54,732 bases of DNA, from NCBI GenBank assembly GCA_017429835.1, contig JAFROD010000050.1:1-54732 (forward strand), written 5' to 3'. The notes below the pieces were generated by a model that saw only the letters and a program-made list of their open reading frames with translations, searched no databases and was not told where the DNA came from. The translations under genes were made by a program, and so were the position numbers. The number at the start of each line of letters is the position of its first letter. Within the stretch, counting starts at the first letter, position 1. Below are positions 13,975 through 20,316 of this stretch, in pieces. This stretch comes from Oscillospiraceae bacterium (GTDB taxonomy: Bacteria > Bacillota > Clostridia > Oscillospirales > Oscillospiraceae).

Positions 13975-14160
13975 ATGAAAAAAAATAAAACGAAGCCAAG
14001 ACAGGATCCGCAGGGACGTGGGTGGCTTATCACGATTAACAACGCGGAAACTTATGGATTCTGCCGCACAGCGATTCTCGCGATTCTTTCTGCGATGAAG
14101 CTGGTGTACTGGTGCATCGTCGATGAGATTGCGCCGAGCACCGGAAGGTTATATCTTTGA
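13975..14160 (+). pseudogene. Truncated plasmid-type replication initiator (Rep) N-terminus
   Basis: 61 codons with a good AAAAGGAGGGG site. The sequence DPQGRGWLITINNAETYGF followed by LVYWCIVDEIAPSTGRLYL matches the opening of Rep proteins of small plasmids and related elements in Clostridia, where the W-x-(I/L)-TINN strand and the YWC-x-x-DE strand are followed by an HTH/HUH metal-binding motif. Here a stop comes right before that motif, so the nuclease is missing. The excisionase begins 27 bp later. I read this as a remnant showing that element A once had a replicating, plasmid-like stage. The fragment may still be expressed. Confidence 0.55.
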
Positions 14161-14187
14161 CGAAAAAACGGAATTGGAGGGTTTGGA

Positions 14188-14379
14188 ATGGACGAGATAA
14201 GACAGTACAATAATTCGCCGGTGCTCACGGTGCCGGATTTGGCAGAGGCGCTTCGCATCGGGCGGAATGCTGCCTATAAACTCGTCCAGAGCCAAGCGAT
14301 CCGGAGCATTCGCATCGGGAATCAGATCCGTATTCCGCGTGAGGCGCTCGAAGAATTTTTGCGTCACGCCGGAGTTTGA
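14188..14379 (+). CDS. xis: Excisionase-like helix-turn-helix protein
   Basis: 63 residues from the ATG at 14188, with GGAGG 7-8 nt upstream. NSPVLTVPDLAEALRIGRNAAYKLVQSQAIRSIRIGNQIRIPREALEEFL is the full helix-turn-helix of the excisionase/MerR-like family (winged helix ending in IRIPREALEEFL). Such proteins bend DNA at attachment sites and steer the integrase toward excision. It sits just upstream of the integrase gene, as xis does in Tn916-type elements. The palindrome at 14386-14432, beginning 6 bp after its stop, is a likely binding site. Confidence 0.82.
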   Translation: MDEIRQYNNSPVLTVPDLAEALRIGRNAAYKLVQSQAIRSIRIGNQIRIPREALEEFLRHAGV

Positions 14380-14385
14380 CGAAAT

Positions 14386-14432
14386 GCCACGCAGGATGTA
14401 TAATACTTATACTATTATGTATTCTGCGTGGC
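14386..14432. promoter_or_regulatory. Palindrome upstream of integrase A (Int/Xis site)
   Basis: GCCACGCAGGATGTATAATA at one end mirrors TATTATGTATTCTGCGTGGC at the other with few mismatches. One half recurs at the element's left end (2283-2304). A TATAAT at 14399-14404 lies inside it. This suggests autoregulation of int and arm-site binding. Confidence 0.65.
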
Positions 14433-14455
14433 TGTCAAAGGAGGTTTGTTATGTA

Positions 14456-15688
14456 ATGCCGCGCCAGAGAACAGCAAATGGCATGAGTTCTATCCGGCAG
14501 ACGATCAGAAACGTTGCCGGCAAGGACTATACTTACTATCAAGCAAAACAAACGATAGGTTACGATCCCGTGACCGGGAAGCAATTGCAGCAGACGATTA
14601 TCGGAAAAACGAAGAAAGAAGTTGCAGAGAAACTGAAGATGCTGCACAGCAATCCCGAAGAAGATCGTAATTCTTTGCAGGACAGTATGACGCTTGAAGA
14701 ATGGCTTGAAATTTGGACGGGAGCTTATCTTTCCGATGTTAAGCCGTCGACGGCGGAACTGTACGAAAAGTACCTGCAAGTTTATGTGATCCCGCATATT
14801 GGAAAGATGAAACTTTCTGAACTGGATGGGATCTGTGTTCAGAGATTTTATAATGTGTTGCTTCATCCGAAAACGGATACCGAGGATCCGGAGGCGCGTC
14901 CTGTCAGACCAATTTCGCCGAAGACGGTACGAAACATTCATGGGGTGCTTCATAAGGCGCTGGATATGGCCGTCGAGCTGAAAAGACTCAAGGAGAATCC
15001 TACGAACTCCTGCAAGCTGCCCAAGGCGAAGGAACGGGCCGGAACGCCTCTCGATGAGAAAGCCGTTCCGTTGTTCCTTGAGGCAATTAAAGGGCATCGC
15101 CACGAATACATTTATAAGATCGCGCTTTTTACCGGCCTGCGCGAAGGAGAGGTTCTTGGCTTGGAGTGGGACAGTCTCAATACTGACAAGAGCACGCTGG
15201 ACGTCAGGCAGCAGCTTTGGAAAGAGAAAAAGAAGGGCGGTCAGTACGAGATTACTACGCCCAAATATGATAAGATAAGAACGCTTGTACTGCCGGATGC
15301 CGTGCTGGAACTGTTTCGCCTTCAGGAAGAGAAGCAGACGCAGATGAGAGAGAACGCAGGATCTCTTTGGATGAAGGATAGCAACTTCGTTTTCACGAAT
15401 GAAGTGGGCAAATTTGTTTCTTACCGGACGGTTTACGACTGCTTCAAGCGCATCGTCAAAAAGATCGGGTATCCGAAGGTGCGGTTCCACGATCTGCGGC
15501 ATACCTTCGCTGTGATTTCTCTTACTAACGGAGACGATCCGAAGACGGTTCAGGACAACCTCGGACACGCGACGGCGGCCTTCACTTTGAAGGTCTACGC
15601 GCACGTGACGGACGGAATGAAGCGGCAGAGTGCAGCCAGAATGGATCAGTTCATCCACGATCTTGACGATGCAGAAGAAAAAATTTAA
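14456..15688 (+). CDS. int: Tyrosine recombinase, integrase of element A
   Basis: 410 residues from the ATG at 14456, with AAAGGAGG 11 nt upstream; longer in-frame starts overlap the excisionase gene and lack sites. The N-terminal arm-binding domain (about 1-75, containing IGYDPVTGKQLQQTIIGKTKKEVAEKL) is followed by a SAM-like core-binding domain (about 80-180) and the catalytic domain. Catalytic residues are visible: R229 in TGLREGE, H345-x-x-R348 in HDLRHT, H371 in LGHAT and Y381 in KVYAHV. It should integrate element A into the 3' end of tRNA-Val; the core is 114 bp downstream. It is clearly related to integrase B (31920-33215), which uses the same site. Confidence 0.96.
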   Translation: MPRQRTANGMSSIRQTIRNVAGKDYTYYQAKQTIGYDPVTGKQLQQTIIGKTKKEVAEKLKMLHSNPEEDRNSLQDSMTLEEWLEIWTGAYLSDVKPSTAELYEKYLQVYVIPHIGKMKLSELDGICVQRFYNVLLHPKTDTEDPEARPVRPISPKTVRNIHGVLHKALDMAVELKRLKENPTNSCKLPKAKERAGTPLDEKAVPLFLEAIKGHRHEYIYKIALFTGLREGEVLGLEWDSLNTDKSTLDVRQQLWKEKKKGGQYEITTPKYDKIRTLVLPDAVLELFRLQEEKQTQMRENAGSLWMKDSNFVFTNEVGKFVSYRTVYDCFKRIVKKIGYPKVRFHDLRHTFAVISLTNGDDPKTVQDNLGHATAAFTLKVYAHVTDGMKRQSAARMDQFIHDLDDAEEKI

Positions 15689-15706
15689 GGCAAAATTAAG
15701 GCAAAA
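15685..15706. repeat. Putative integrase arm site, right end of element A
   Basis: TTAAGGCAAAATTAAGGCAA plus AA repeats the left-end sequence at 2260-2281. It overlaps the integrase stop codon. Confidence 0.6.
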
Positions 15707-15711
15707 AAATT

Positions 15712-15755
15712 CCGGCCGAAAAAACGCCGAACTTTTTGGCGTTAAAAACGGCCGG
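15712..15755 (+). terminator. Hairpin behind integrase A
   Basis: CCGGCCG (15712-15718) pairs with CGGCCGG (15749-15755), with an inner AACGCC/GGCGTT stem. A terminator-like structure 24 bp after int. Confidence 0.6.
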
Positions 15756-15767
15756 AAAAACAAGAAA

Positions 15768-15797
15768 TTGGTCTGAAATCACGAGATTTCAGACCAA
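15768..15797. terminator. Second hairpin behind integrase A
   Basis: TTGGTCTGAAATC, loop ACGA, GATTTCAGACCAA: a perfect 13-bp stem 5 bp before the attachment core. It may insulate the tRNA site from int transcription. Confidence 0.65.
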
Positions 15798-15802
15798 AAA
15801 GT

Positions 15803-15825
15803 TGGTGGACGATATAGGACTCGAA
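15803..15825 (-). repeat. Attachment core copy 2 (junction of elements A and B)
   Basis: Identical to the cores at 2123-2145 and 33387-33409 (23 bp). It is both the right end of A and the left end of B. Confidence 0.93.
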
Positions 15826-16063
15826 GAGCGGGACGATTTGCTGGATGCGCTAAATGTTCTTAAAATCACTGCAAAATGATAAAAAATCGCAATTATACAT
15901 ATCCAAAATATTATGATAATTGGTAGGTTGTATGCCCATAATTGGCAAATACAATCTATCCTATGGGAACAATTTGGGTAAAAACTGCCACACAGAACGT
16001 ATCTCAAAAGGCAAAAAACAATACAAAAAATGCAGGCGTCGCCTGCGAGATTTGGAGGATTCT
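15826..16063. other. Gene-free left end of element B
   Basis: AT-rich. TTTGGGTAAAA at 15973-15983 resembles the doubled TGGGTAAAA behind integrase B (33223-33242). GCCACACA at 15987-15994 matches the inverted repeat in the integrase B promoter. Both are candidate arm sites. A GCAGGCG/CGCCTGC hairpin at 16032-16046 precedes the ribosome binding site of the first gene. Confidence 0.55.
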
Positions 16064-16336
16064 ATGGATAAGTTATTAGAAGGTTTGCCAAACGTTCTGA
16101 ATGCAAAAGAAGTGTCTGAATGTCTCGGAATATCGCGAGCGTCAACGTATGACCTCTTTCATAGTGAGGACTTTCCGGCATTGCATGTGAACGCCCGTCT
16201 GCTGGTCACAAAAGAAAACTTCCGGAAGTGGCTCATTGAACACACGAACAAAGCCGGACTAACAGAGGAACCGCCTCGGCAGGAGAAAAAGGAAGAAGCG
16301 CAGTGTCTCTGCTACTTTATTGATGAAAGGGGTTAA
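16064..16336 (+). CDS. Helix-turn-helix DNA-binding protein (excisionase-like), paralogue 1
   Basis: 90 residues from the ATG at 16064, 8 nt after TTGGAGG. LPNVLNAKEVSECLGISRASTYDLFHSEDFPALHVNARLLVTKENFRKWL is a complete excisionase-type helix-turn-helix plus wing. A close paralogue lies at 29848-30054 (LPNVLNAKEVQNFLGISRSSTYDL...). This one has an extra charged tail (EEPPRQEKKEEAQ). It starts the plus-strand gene series at the left end and ends 2 bp before the DUF6061 gene. It may be an excisionase or the regulator of the element; the data do not say which. Confidence 0.8.
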   Translation: MDKLLEGLPNVLNAKEVSECLGISRASTYDLFHSEDFPALHVNARLLVTKENFRKWLIEHTNKAGLTEEPPRQEKKEEAQCLCYFIDERG

Positions 16337-16338
16337 AT

Positions 16339-16584
16339 ATGGAAAAGATCACAAAATGCGAGTTCAATATGGACACCTGCTACGTAGAGATCAAGTTCGC
16401 GGACGGCAGTATGCTCGCCATCGACTGCAACGCCGTCGAGGACGTTTATGACATCTGGTCTTGCGAACGATCCGAACTGGACTGGCTGATCTACAACAAC
16501 CCTTTGGAGTATGCGTACCACGTTTTAAACGGCAGCGTCCGCGACTATCTTAAAGGCAACCACGAACACCGCCTGATGGATTAG
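16339..16584 (+). CDS. DUF6061-family small protein, copy 1
   Basis: 81 residues: CEFNMDTCYVEIKFADGSMLAIDCNAVEDVYDIWSCERSELDWLIYNNP. The CEFNMDT start, the DGSxxAIDC strand and the RSELDWLIYN block are what I recall of DUF6061, a small family of unknown function common on mobile elements of Clostridia. Sequence from 16360 through the terminator at 16627 is duplicated at 19917-20181, where a second copy of the gene lies. No membrane segment or enzymatic motif is seen. It is 2 bp behind the helix-turn-helix gene and likely cotranscribed with it. Confidence 0.75.
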   Translation: MEKITKCEFNMDTCYVEIKFADGSMLAIDCNAVEDVYDIWSCERSELDWLIYNNPLEYAYHVLNGSVRDYLKGNHEHRLMD

Positions 16585-16598
16585 CAAATACATAACCC

Positions 16599-16627
16599 GT
16601 GCCCGCCGACAAAAAATCGGCGGGCAC
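16599..16627 (+). terminator. Terminator-like hairpin behind DUF6061 copy 1
   Basis: GTGCCCGCCGA pairs with TCGGCGGGCAC (11 bp). A near copy follows DUF6061 copy 2, and a variant lies at 2401-2429 in element A. Confidence 0.65.
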
Positions 16628-16629
16628 AC

Positions 16630-16940
16630 TCAGTTAGTGCGACATTTCCCTTGCACTTTTGCAAGATTACGGTTGGATATACCGGTTTTTCTTGCAAATG
16701 TGCCTGATTTATGCGTTTCGTGTCATTTTTGACGTATAATCACGATGGTTAAAACTTTTTCTGAAAACAGTTCCGAAAACGACCTCTGGTTTTCCTATTA
16801 GTGGTGGCGCACAAAGAAAACCAAAAGATGCCGCCAAGTTTTTCGGCAGATTTTTATAAAACACTAAAATCTGCCGAAATTTCGTTAACTCTCTCGCGGG
16901 TATGGCAGGTTTTCATCGCAATGCTATTCAGCAGCTTTTT
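16630..16940. other. Intergenic stretch with hairpins
   Basis: About 310 bp without a gene. It contains a large hairpin, TTTCGGCAGATTTT (16841-16854) with AAAATCTGCCGAAA (16866-16879), and a longer-range GGTTTTC/GAAAACC pairing around 16787-16825. Both are probably transcription or RNA-stability signals. Confidence 0.5.
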
Positions 16941-16989
16941 TCTATTCATCTGAATAGATGTTGACAAGAATGATTAGAATGACTATAAT
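16941..16989 (+). promoter_or_regulatory. Promoter and operator of the AlbA_2/PD-(D/E)xK module
   Basis: A consensus promoter: TTGACA (16961-16966), 17 bp, TATAAT (16984-16989). Just upstream is a perfect palindrome, TCTATTCA-TC-TGAATAGA (16941-16958). Two ATGATTAGAA direct repeats overlap the spacer and the start region. This looks like tight repression, probably by the module's own regulator. Confidence 0.8.
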
Positions 16990-17016
16990 GATGATTAGAA
17001 AGCGAGGGGGATTCCT

Positions 17017-18312
17017 ATGTCAATTAGAATGGAAAGCGAAACACTGGAATTCAAATCTGAAATCGTAAACGATCTATGCAAGGAAATAGTTGCATTCGCC
17101 AACACCCGAGGGGGAGAATTATGGATCGGCGTCGCGGACGATGGTACTGCTATCGGTATTTCCGAACCGGATGAGGCATTGCTGCGTATCAACAATATGG
17201 TCAGAGACTCCATCAAGCCGGACGTTACGATGTTTGTCCGCTATGAGATCCGGATGCTGGACGGAAAAGAGATTATTGCGGTCACGGTCCAAAAGGGAAC
17301 GGACCGTCCCTACTATCTTGCGGCAAAGGGATTGAAACCCGGCGGCGTATACGTTCGTAACGGGACATCTACCGATCCGTCTACGGATACGGCAATTCGT
17401 CGGATGATCAAGGAAACAGACGGAGACCGGTTTGAAGATATGCGTTCTCTAGAGCAGGAGCTGACTTTCGTTGCCGCAGAAGCGGAATTCCAAAAACGGG
17501 ACGTCGATTTCGGTCCTGCGCAGCGGCAGACGCTTGGCTTGGTTTCGGCGGACGGAGTATATTCCAATTTGGGATATCTTCTTTCCGATCAATGCCCCGG
17601 TGCAATCAAGGCGGCGACGTTCTCAGGCCTGGATAAAACTGTATTTCAGGATCGGCGGGAGTTCAGCGGATCACTGTTCCGGCAGATGGAGGAACTTTAC
17701 GCCTATCTGGAACTGCGCAATCAAACAAAGGCGGTCTTTGAAGGACTTTACCGCAAGGATATACGGGATTACCCGGAGGAGGCACTGCGCGAAGCAATGC
17801 TCAATTCCATTGTTCATCGGGACTATTCCTATAGTGCCAGCACTTTGGTCAGCGTGTACGCTGATCGGATCGAGTTTGTTTCTGTCGGCGGACTGATGGC
17901 CGGTGTTACCGTCGAAGATATTATGCTTGGCCTGTCCGTCTGCCGCAACCCCAAACTTGCTGCTGTATTCTATCGCCTGGATCTAATCGAGGCATACGGC
18001 ACGGGCATGCAAAAAATCATGAAGGCCTACAAGGACTGCGACCGTCAGCCGACCATCGAGGTCACGAATAACGCCTTCAAAATCACCCTGCCGAACCGAA
18101 ATGTGGCTGTTGCGAGTGGTATGGCATCCGGCTCGGAGCAGACAGTCTTAACCTATCTGCAAAGCCACGATTACATCACCCGTTCCGAAGTGGATGTGCT
18201 TCTCGGCGTCAGTCAGGCAACATCCAGCAGAATTCTTAAAAAGATGGTAACGAACGGTCTTTTGCTCAAAGTCGGAAGGGGCAAGAGAACAGAATTCATC
18301 AAGCGAAAGTGA
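17017..18312 (+). CDS. AlbA_2 (Schlafen-type) and GHKL ATPase-like regulator with winged helix
   Basis: 431 residues from the ATG at 17017, with GAGGGGG upstream. Residues 1-130 are an AlbA_2/Schlafen-like domain (ESETLEFKS..., AFANTRGGELWIGVADDGTAIGI). Residues about 230-360 match the GHKL-like ATP-binding region typical of COG2865 proteins: ALREAMLNSIVHRDYS with N263, GGLMAGV near 291 and AYGTGMQKI near 327. The last 60 residues form a winged helix (SHDYITRSEVDVLLGVSQATSSRILKKMV). COG2865 proteins are usually annotated as predicted transcriptional regulators and recur in defence islands. It is 7 bp ahead of the 521-aa gene, so the two are probably co-expressed. Whether it regulates the partner or acts with it is open. 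Confidence 0.85.
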   Translation: MSIRMESETLEFKSEIVNDLCKEIVAFANTRGGELWIGVADDGTAIGISEPDEALLRINNMVRDSIKPDVTMFVRYEIRMLDGKEIIAVTVQKGTDRPYYLAAKGLKPGGVYVRNGTSTDPSTDTAIRRMIKETDGDRFEDMRSLEQELTFVAAEAEFQKRDVDFGPAQRQTLGLVSADGVYSNLGYLLSDQCPGAIKAATFSGLDKTVFQDRREFSGSLFRQMEELYAYLELRNQTKAVFEGLYRKDIRDYPEEALREAMLNSIVHRDYSYSASTLVSVYADRIEFVSVGGLMAGVTVEDIMLGLSVCRNPKLAAVFYRLDLIEAYGTGMQKIMKAYKDCDRQPTIEVTNNAFKITLPNRNVAVASGMASGSEQTVLTYLQSHDYITRSEVDVLLGVSQATSSRILKKMVTNGLLLKVGRGKRTEFIKRK

Positions 18313-18319
18313 TTTTTCC

Positions 18320-19885
18320 ATGCACTCAGAAAAACTGATTCGTCAAGGAACCAATTTGGAGGAACCGTTGGAAGAAATTAGAGAACTGAATAGAAAGCAT
18401 GATTCGTATTGTCAATATGAGAATCTTTCAAAGCTGTTGCAACGTTTCTCGTTTGATGAAAAGATGAGAGCTGCTTTTGTTGCGTCATGTCAGTCTATTC
18501 ATTATTATCGATATAAGCGAACAGCAGAAGCGCACCCGCTTCCGTGGTGTACCGAGACGCTTGTAATGCTTGCTATGGAGGCAAAGGAATATCGCAACGA
18601 TGACTTTAGAGGCAAAAACTATATAAAGTTTAACAAAATGCAAGACGCTGCCCTTAATGCGACAGGGATAATGCATGCTAAGTGTGGGCGGTTCTCTTTT
18701 GTGGACATTTTTCTTGTTTGTACAAGCTTAATACAATTTCAATTACAGAAATGTCCATGGATAGAGCAATTTCGGTTTTGGAAGTTGTTTAATGACAATT
18801 CTGATCCTGTACATCTCAAAGATGTTTTTATAGGAAAAATGGGCACAACATACGATGACTATATCGTTCTTGCTAACTTTTTGACAACGGTATTAATGAT
18901 GCAGCATGACATGGGGTATGAGCCCCTCCCGCAGAAAGCATATCATTATCTTTTCGGAGAGAAGTATCCCGCGGTTGCAAAGAATTTGACGATTAGCCGG
19001 GACAAATACGTTGAATTGCAAAAAGAGTATACGAAAGGTTCCTCCGACCCGTATAGGTATGTGTACTCACTTCGACCGTCATATCGGTATGCTTTCGTTG
19101 ATTACCAAGGCATGCTTTACTGCCCATTACCACATTTGCTCTATTACAACGTTACCGGAGCAATGATGCACCGTATCACACAAGACAACGAAAAACTGCG
19201 AGACCAAATTGGAAAACACCTGTTGGAAAAATACCTGCTGAGCGTGATTGAAAAATCTGAGCAATTTGAAGAAGTCTTTCCAGAGCAGATATACCGATAT
19301 AACAGGAGCGAATCCAAAAGCCCCGATGTTTTGGCGCGCAAAGGGCATAGAGTCATCTTTTTTGAAAGCAAATCTGCGGTCCCCAATATTGGATTGCGCC
19401 TCTATGAGCCAGAAGCCTATGAATCGAACATTAAGATTATTTCAGGGGACATCAAAAAGCTTGTAACGCAGATACAAAGGTTTTCTTCCTACAATCCGTT
19501 TAGAGGGGCGGTATCCGATCAAATTGATGATTATTGGGGTGTTATCGTTGTGCAGGAAGACTGCCTAATGAACCGAAAGTACTATTTTGAGAGCGCCGCA
19601 CAGATGCTTGACTACAGTGAGGGTAGCCCTGAGCGGAATTGGTTGAACAGTCACATTATTGTAACAGATATCTACGAGGTGGAATATGCTGCCTATTCCG
19701 GCTGTGATTTTTTTGAGGGGCTTGCAAGAGGTTTCCGTTGGGGGGCAGAAGATGCGAAAGGGTATGTCATTGTGCAAAACAGCACTTTCTACAACGAGGT
19801 AGAGTCATTCACTGAAGAATATAGCAAAAAACGTATTCTTGAACTAACGCAAGAGTTATCCAGCAAAGGTTTACTCGAAAAGTAA
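18320..19885 (+). CDS. Unrecognised 521-aa protein with PD-(D/E)xK-like nuclease signature
   Basis: I do not recognise the family. The 521 residues contain SPDVLARKGHRVIFFESKSA at 334-353, which fits a PD-(D/E)xK nuclease core: D336 at the end of one strand, then E349-S-K351 after the next hydrophobic strand. The N-terminal 300 residues are mostly helical and rich in aromatic and charged residues (HYYRYKRT, YRYVYSLRPSYRYAFVDYQG). No signal peptide or clear membrane segment is seen. The ATG at 18320 has no good Shine-Dalgarno and follows the AlbA_2 gene by 7 bp, suggesting translational coupling. The gene is AT-rich compared with cas and core genes. A DNA-cleaving effector role is inference from the motif and context. 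Confidence 0.6.
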   Translation: MHSEKLIRQGTNLEEPLEEIRELNRKHDSYCQYENLSKLLQRFSFDEKMRAAFVASCQSIHYYRYKRTAEAHPLPWCTETLVMLAMEAKEYRNDDFRGKNYIKFNKMQDAALNATGIMHAKCGRFSFVDIFLVCTSLIQFQLQKCPWIEQFRFWKLFNDNSDPVHLKDVFIGKMGTTYDDYIVLANFLTTVLMMQHDMGYEPLPQKAYHYLFGEKYPAVAKNLTISRDKYVELQKEYTKGSSDPYRYVYSLRPSYRYAFVDYQGMLYCPLPHLLYYNVTGAMMHRITQDNEKLRDQIGKHLLEKYLLSVIEKSEQFEEVFPEQIYRYNRSESKSPDVLARKGHRVIFFESKSAVPNIGLRLYEPEAYESNIKIISGDIKKLVTQIQRFSSYNPFRGAVSDQIDDYWGVIVVQEDCLMNRKYYFESAAQMLDYSEGSPERNWLNSHIIVTDIYEVEYAAYSGCDFFEGLARGFRWGAEDAKGYVIVQNSTFYNEVESFTEEYSKKRILELTQELSSKGLLEK

Positions 19886-19913
19886 GATAGTACTTGTTGC
19901 TGCCTATTGTTAT

Positions 19914-20138
19914 ATGGCGTCAATGGACACCTGCTGCGTAGAGATCAAATTCTCAGACGGCAGTATGCTCACCATCGACTGCAACGCAGTCGAGGACGCT
20001 TATGACATCTGGTCGTGCGAACGATCCGAGCTGGACTGGCTGATCTACAACAACCCTTTGGAGAATGCGTACCACGTTCTCAACGGCAGCGTTCGTGAAT
20101 ATCTCAAAGGCAACTACGAACACCGCTTGATGGACTAG
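19914..20138 (+). CDS. DUF6061-family small protein, copy 2
   Basis: 74 residues, MASMDTCCVEIKFSDGSMLTIDCNAVEDAYDIWSCERSELDWLIYNNP; nearly identical to copy 1 (16339-16584) from MDTC onward. The first codons differ: the CEFN start is lost and ATGGCGTCA supplies a new one, with no evident ribosome binding site. The downstream sequence and terminator are duplicated too. This copy may be a duplication by-product, expressed only through read-through from the 521-aa gene 28 bp upstream. Confidence 0.65.
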   Translation: MASMDTCCVEIKFSDGSMLTIDCNAVEDAYDIWSCERSELDWLIYNNPLENAYHVLNGSVREYLKGNYEHRLMD

Positions 20139-20152
20139 CAAATACATAACCC

Positions 20153-20181
20153 GTGCCCGTCGATGTAAAATCGGCGGGCAC
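20153..20181 (+). terminator. Terminator-like hairpin behind DUF6061 copy 2
   Basis: GTGCCCGTCGAT pairs with ATCGGCGGGCAC with one G-T pair. Copy of the hairpin at 16599-16627. Confidence 0.65.
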
Positions 20182-20243
20182 GCTGCTATAAAATTAACAA
20201 CCAATTGCCGAAAAACCAAACCGCGATGAAAAATAACTAATTT

Positions 20244-20297
20244 CAACGCTTAAACTGACGCGTTGCTGTTGATTTTAACGCGTAAACGTGTTATAAT
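20244..20297 (+). promoter_or_regulatory. Promoter and operator of the second AlbA_2 gene
   Basis: TTGATT (20269-20274), 17 bp, TATAAT (20292-20297). Two inverted repeats are present: CAACGC-N10-GCGTTG (20244-20265) directly upstream of the -35, and TAACGCGT-AA-ACGTGTTA (20276-20293) between the boxes. The CAACGC/GCGTTG element recurs in front of the restriction operon at 21988-22020. Confidence 0.8.
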
Positions 20298-20316
20298 ACG
20301 ATTGAGGTGAAAGAAG

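Larger units (their letters stand above)
2123..15825. mobile_element. Integrative element A (tRNA-Val site) carrying Fic and type I-C CRISPR-Cas
   Basis: About 13.7 kb bounded by two identical 23-bp copies of the tRNA-Val 3' end. It holds a fic gene, a full type I-C cas operon with array, an XRE-like regulator, a DUF961-like gene, a truncated replication initiator, an excisionase and a tyrosine integrase beside the right-hand core. Putative integrase arm repeats occur near both ends (2257-2304 and 15685-15706). No relaxase is present. An oriT-like motif at 12183-12197 resembles those next to the relaxase in element B, so A may be mobilised in trans. All genes point rightward. Confidence 0.88.

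Noticed and set aside
14267..14455. Longer N-terminus for integrase A
   Set aside because: The extra codons overlap the excisionase gene and the int palindrome and have no ribosome binding site; the ATG at 14456 follows AAAGGAGG.
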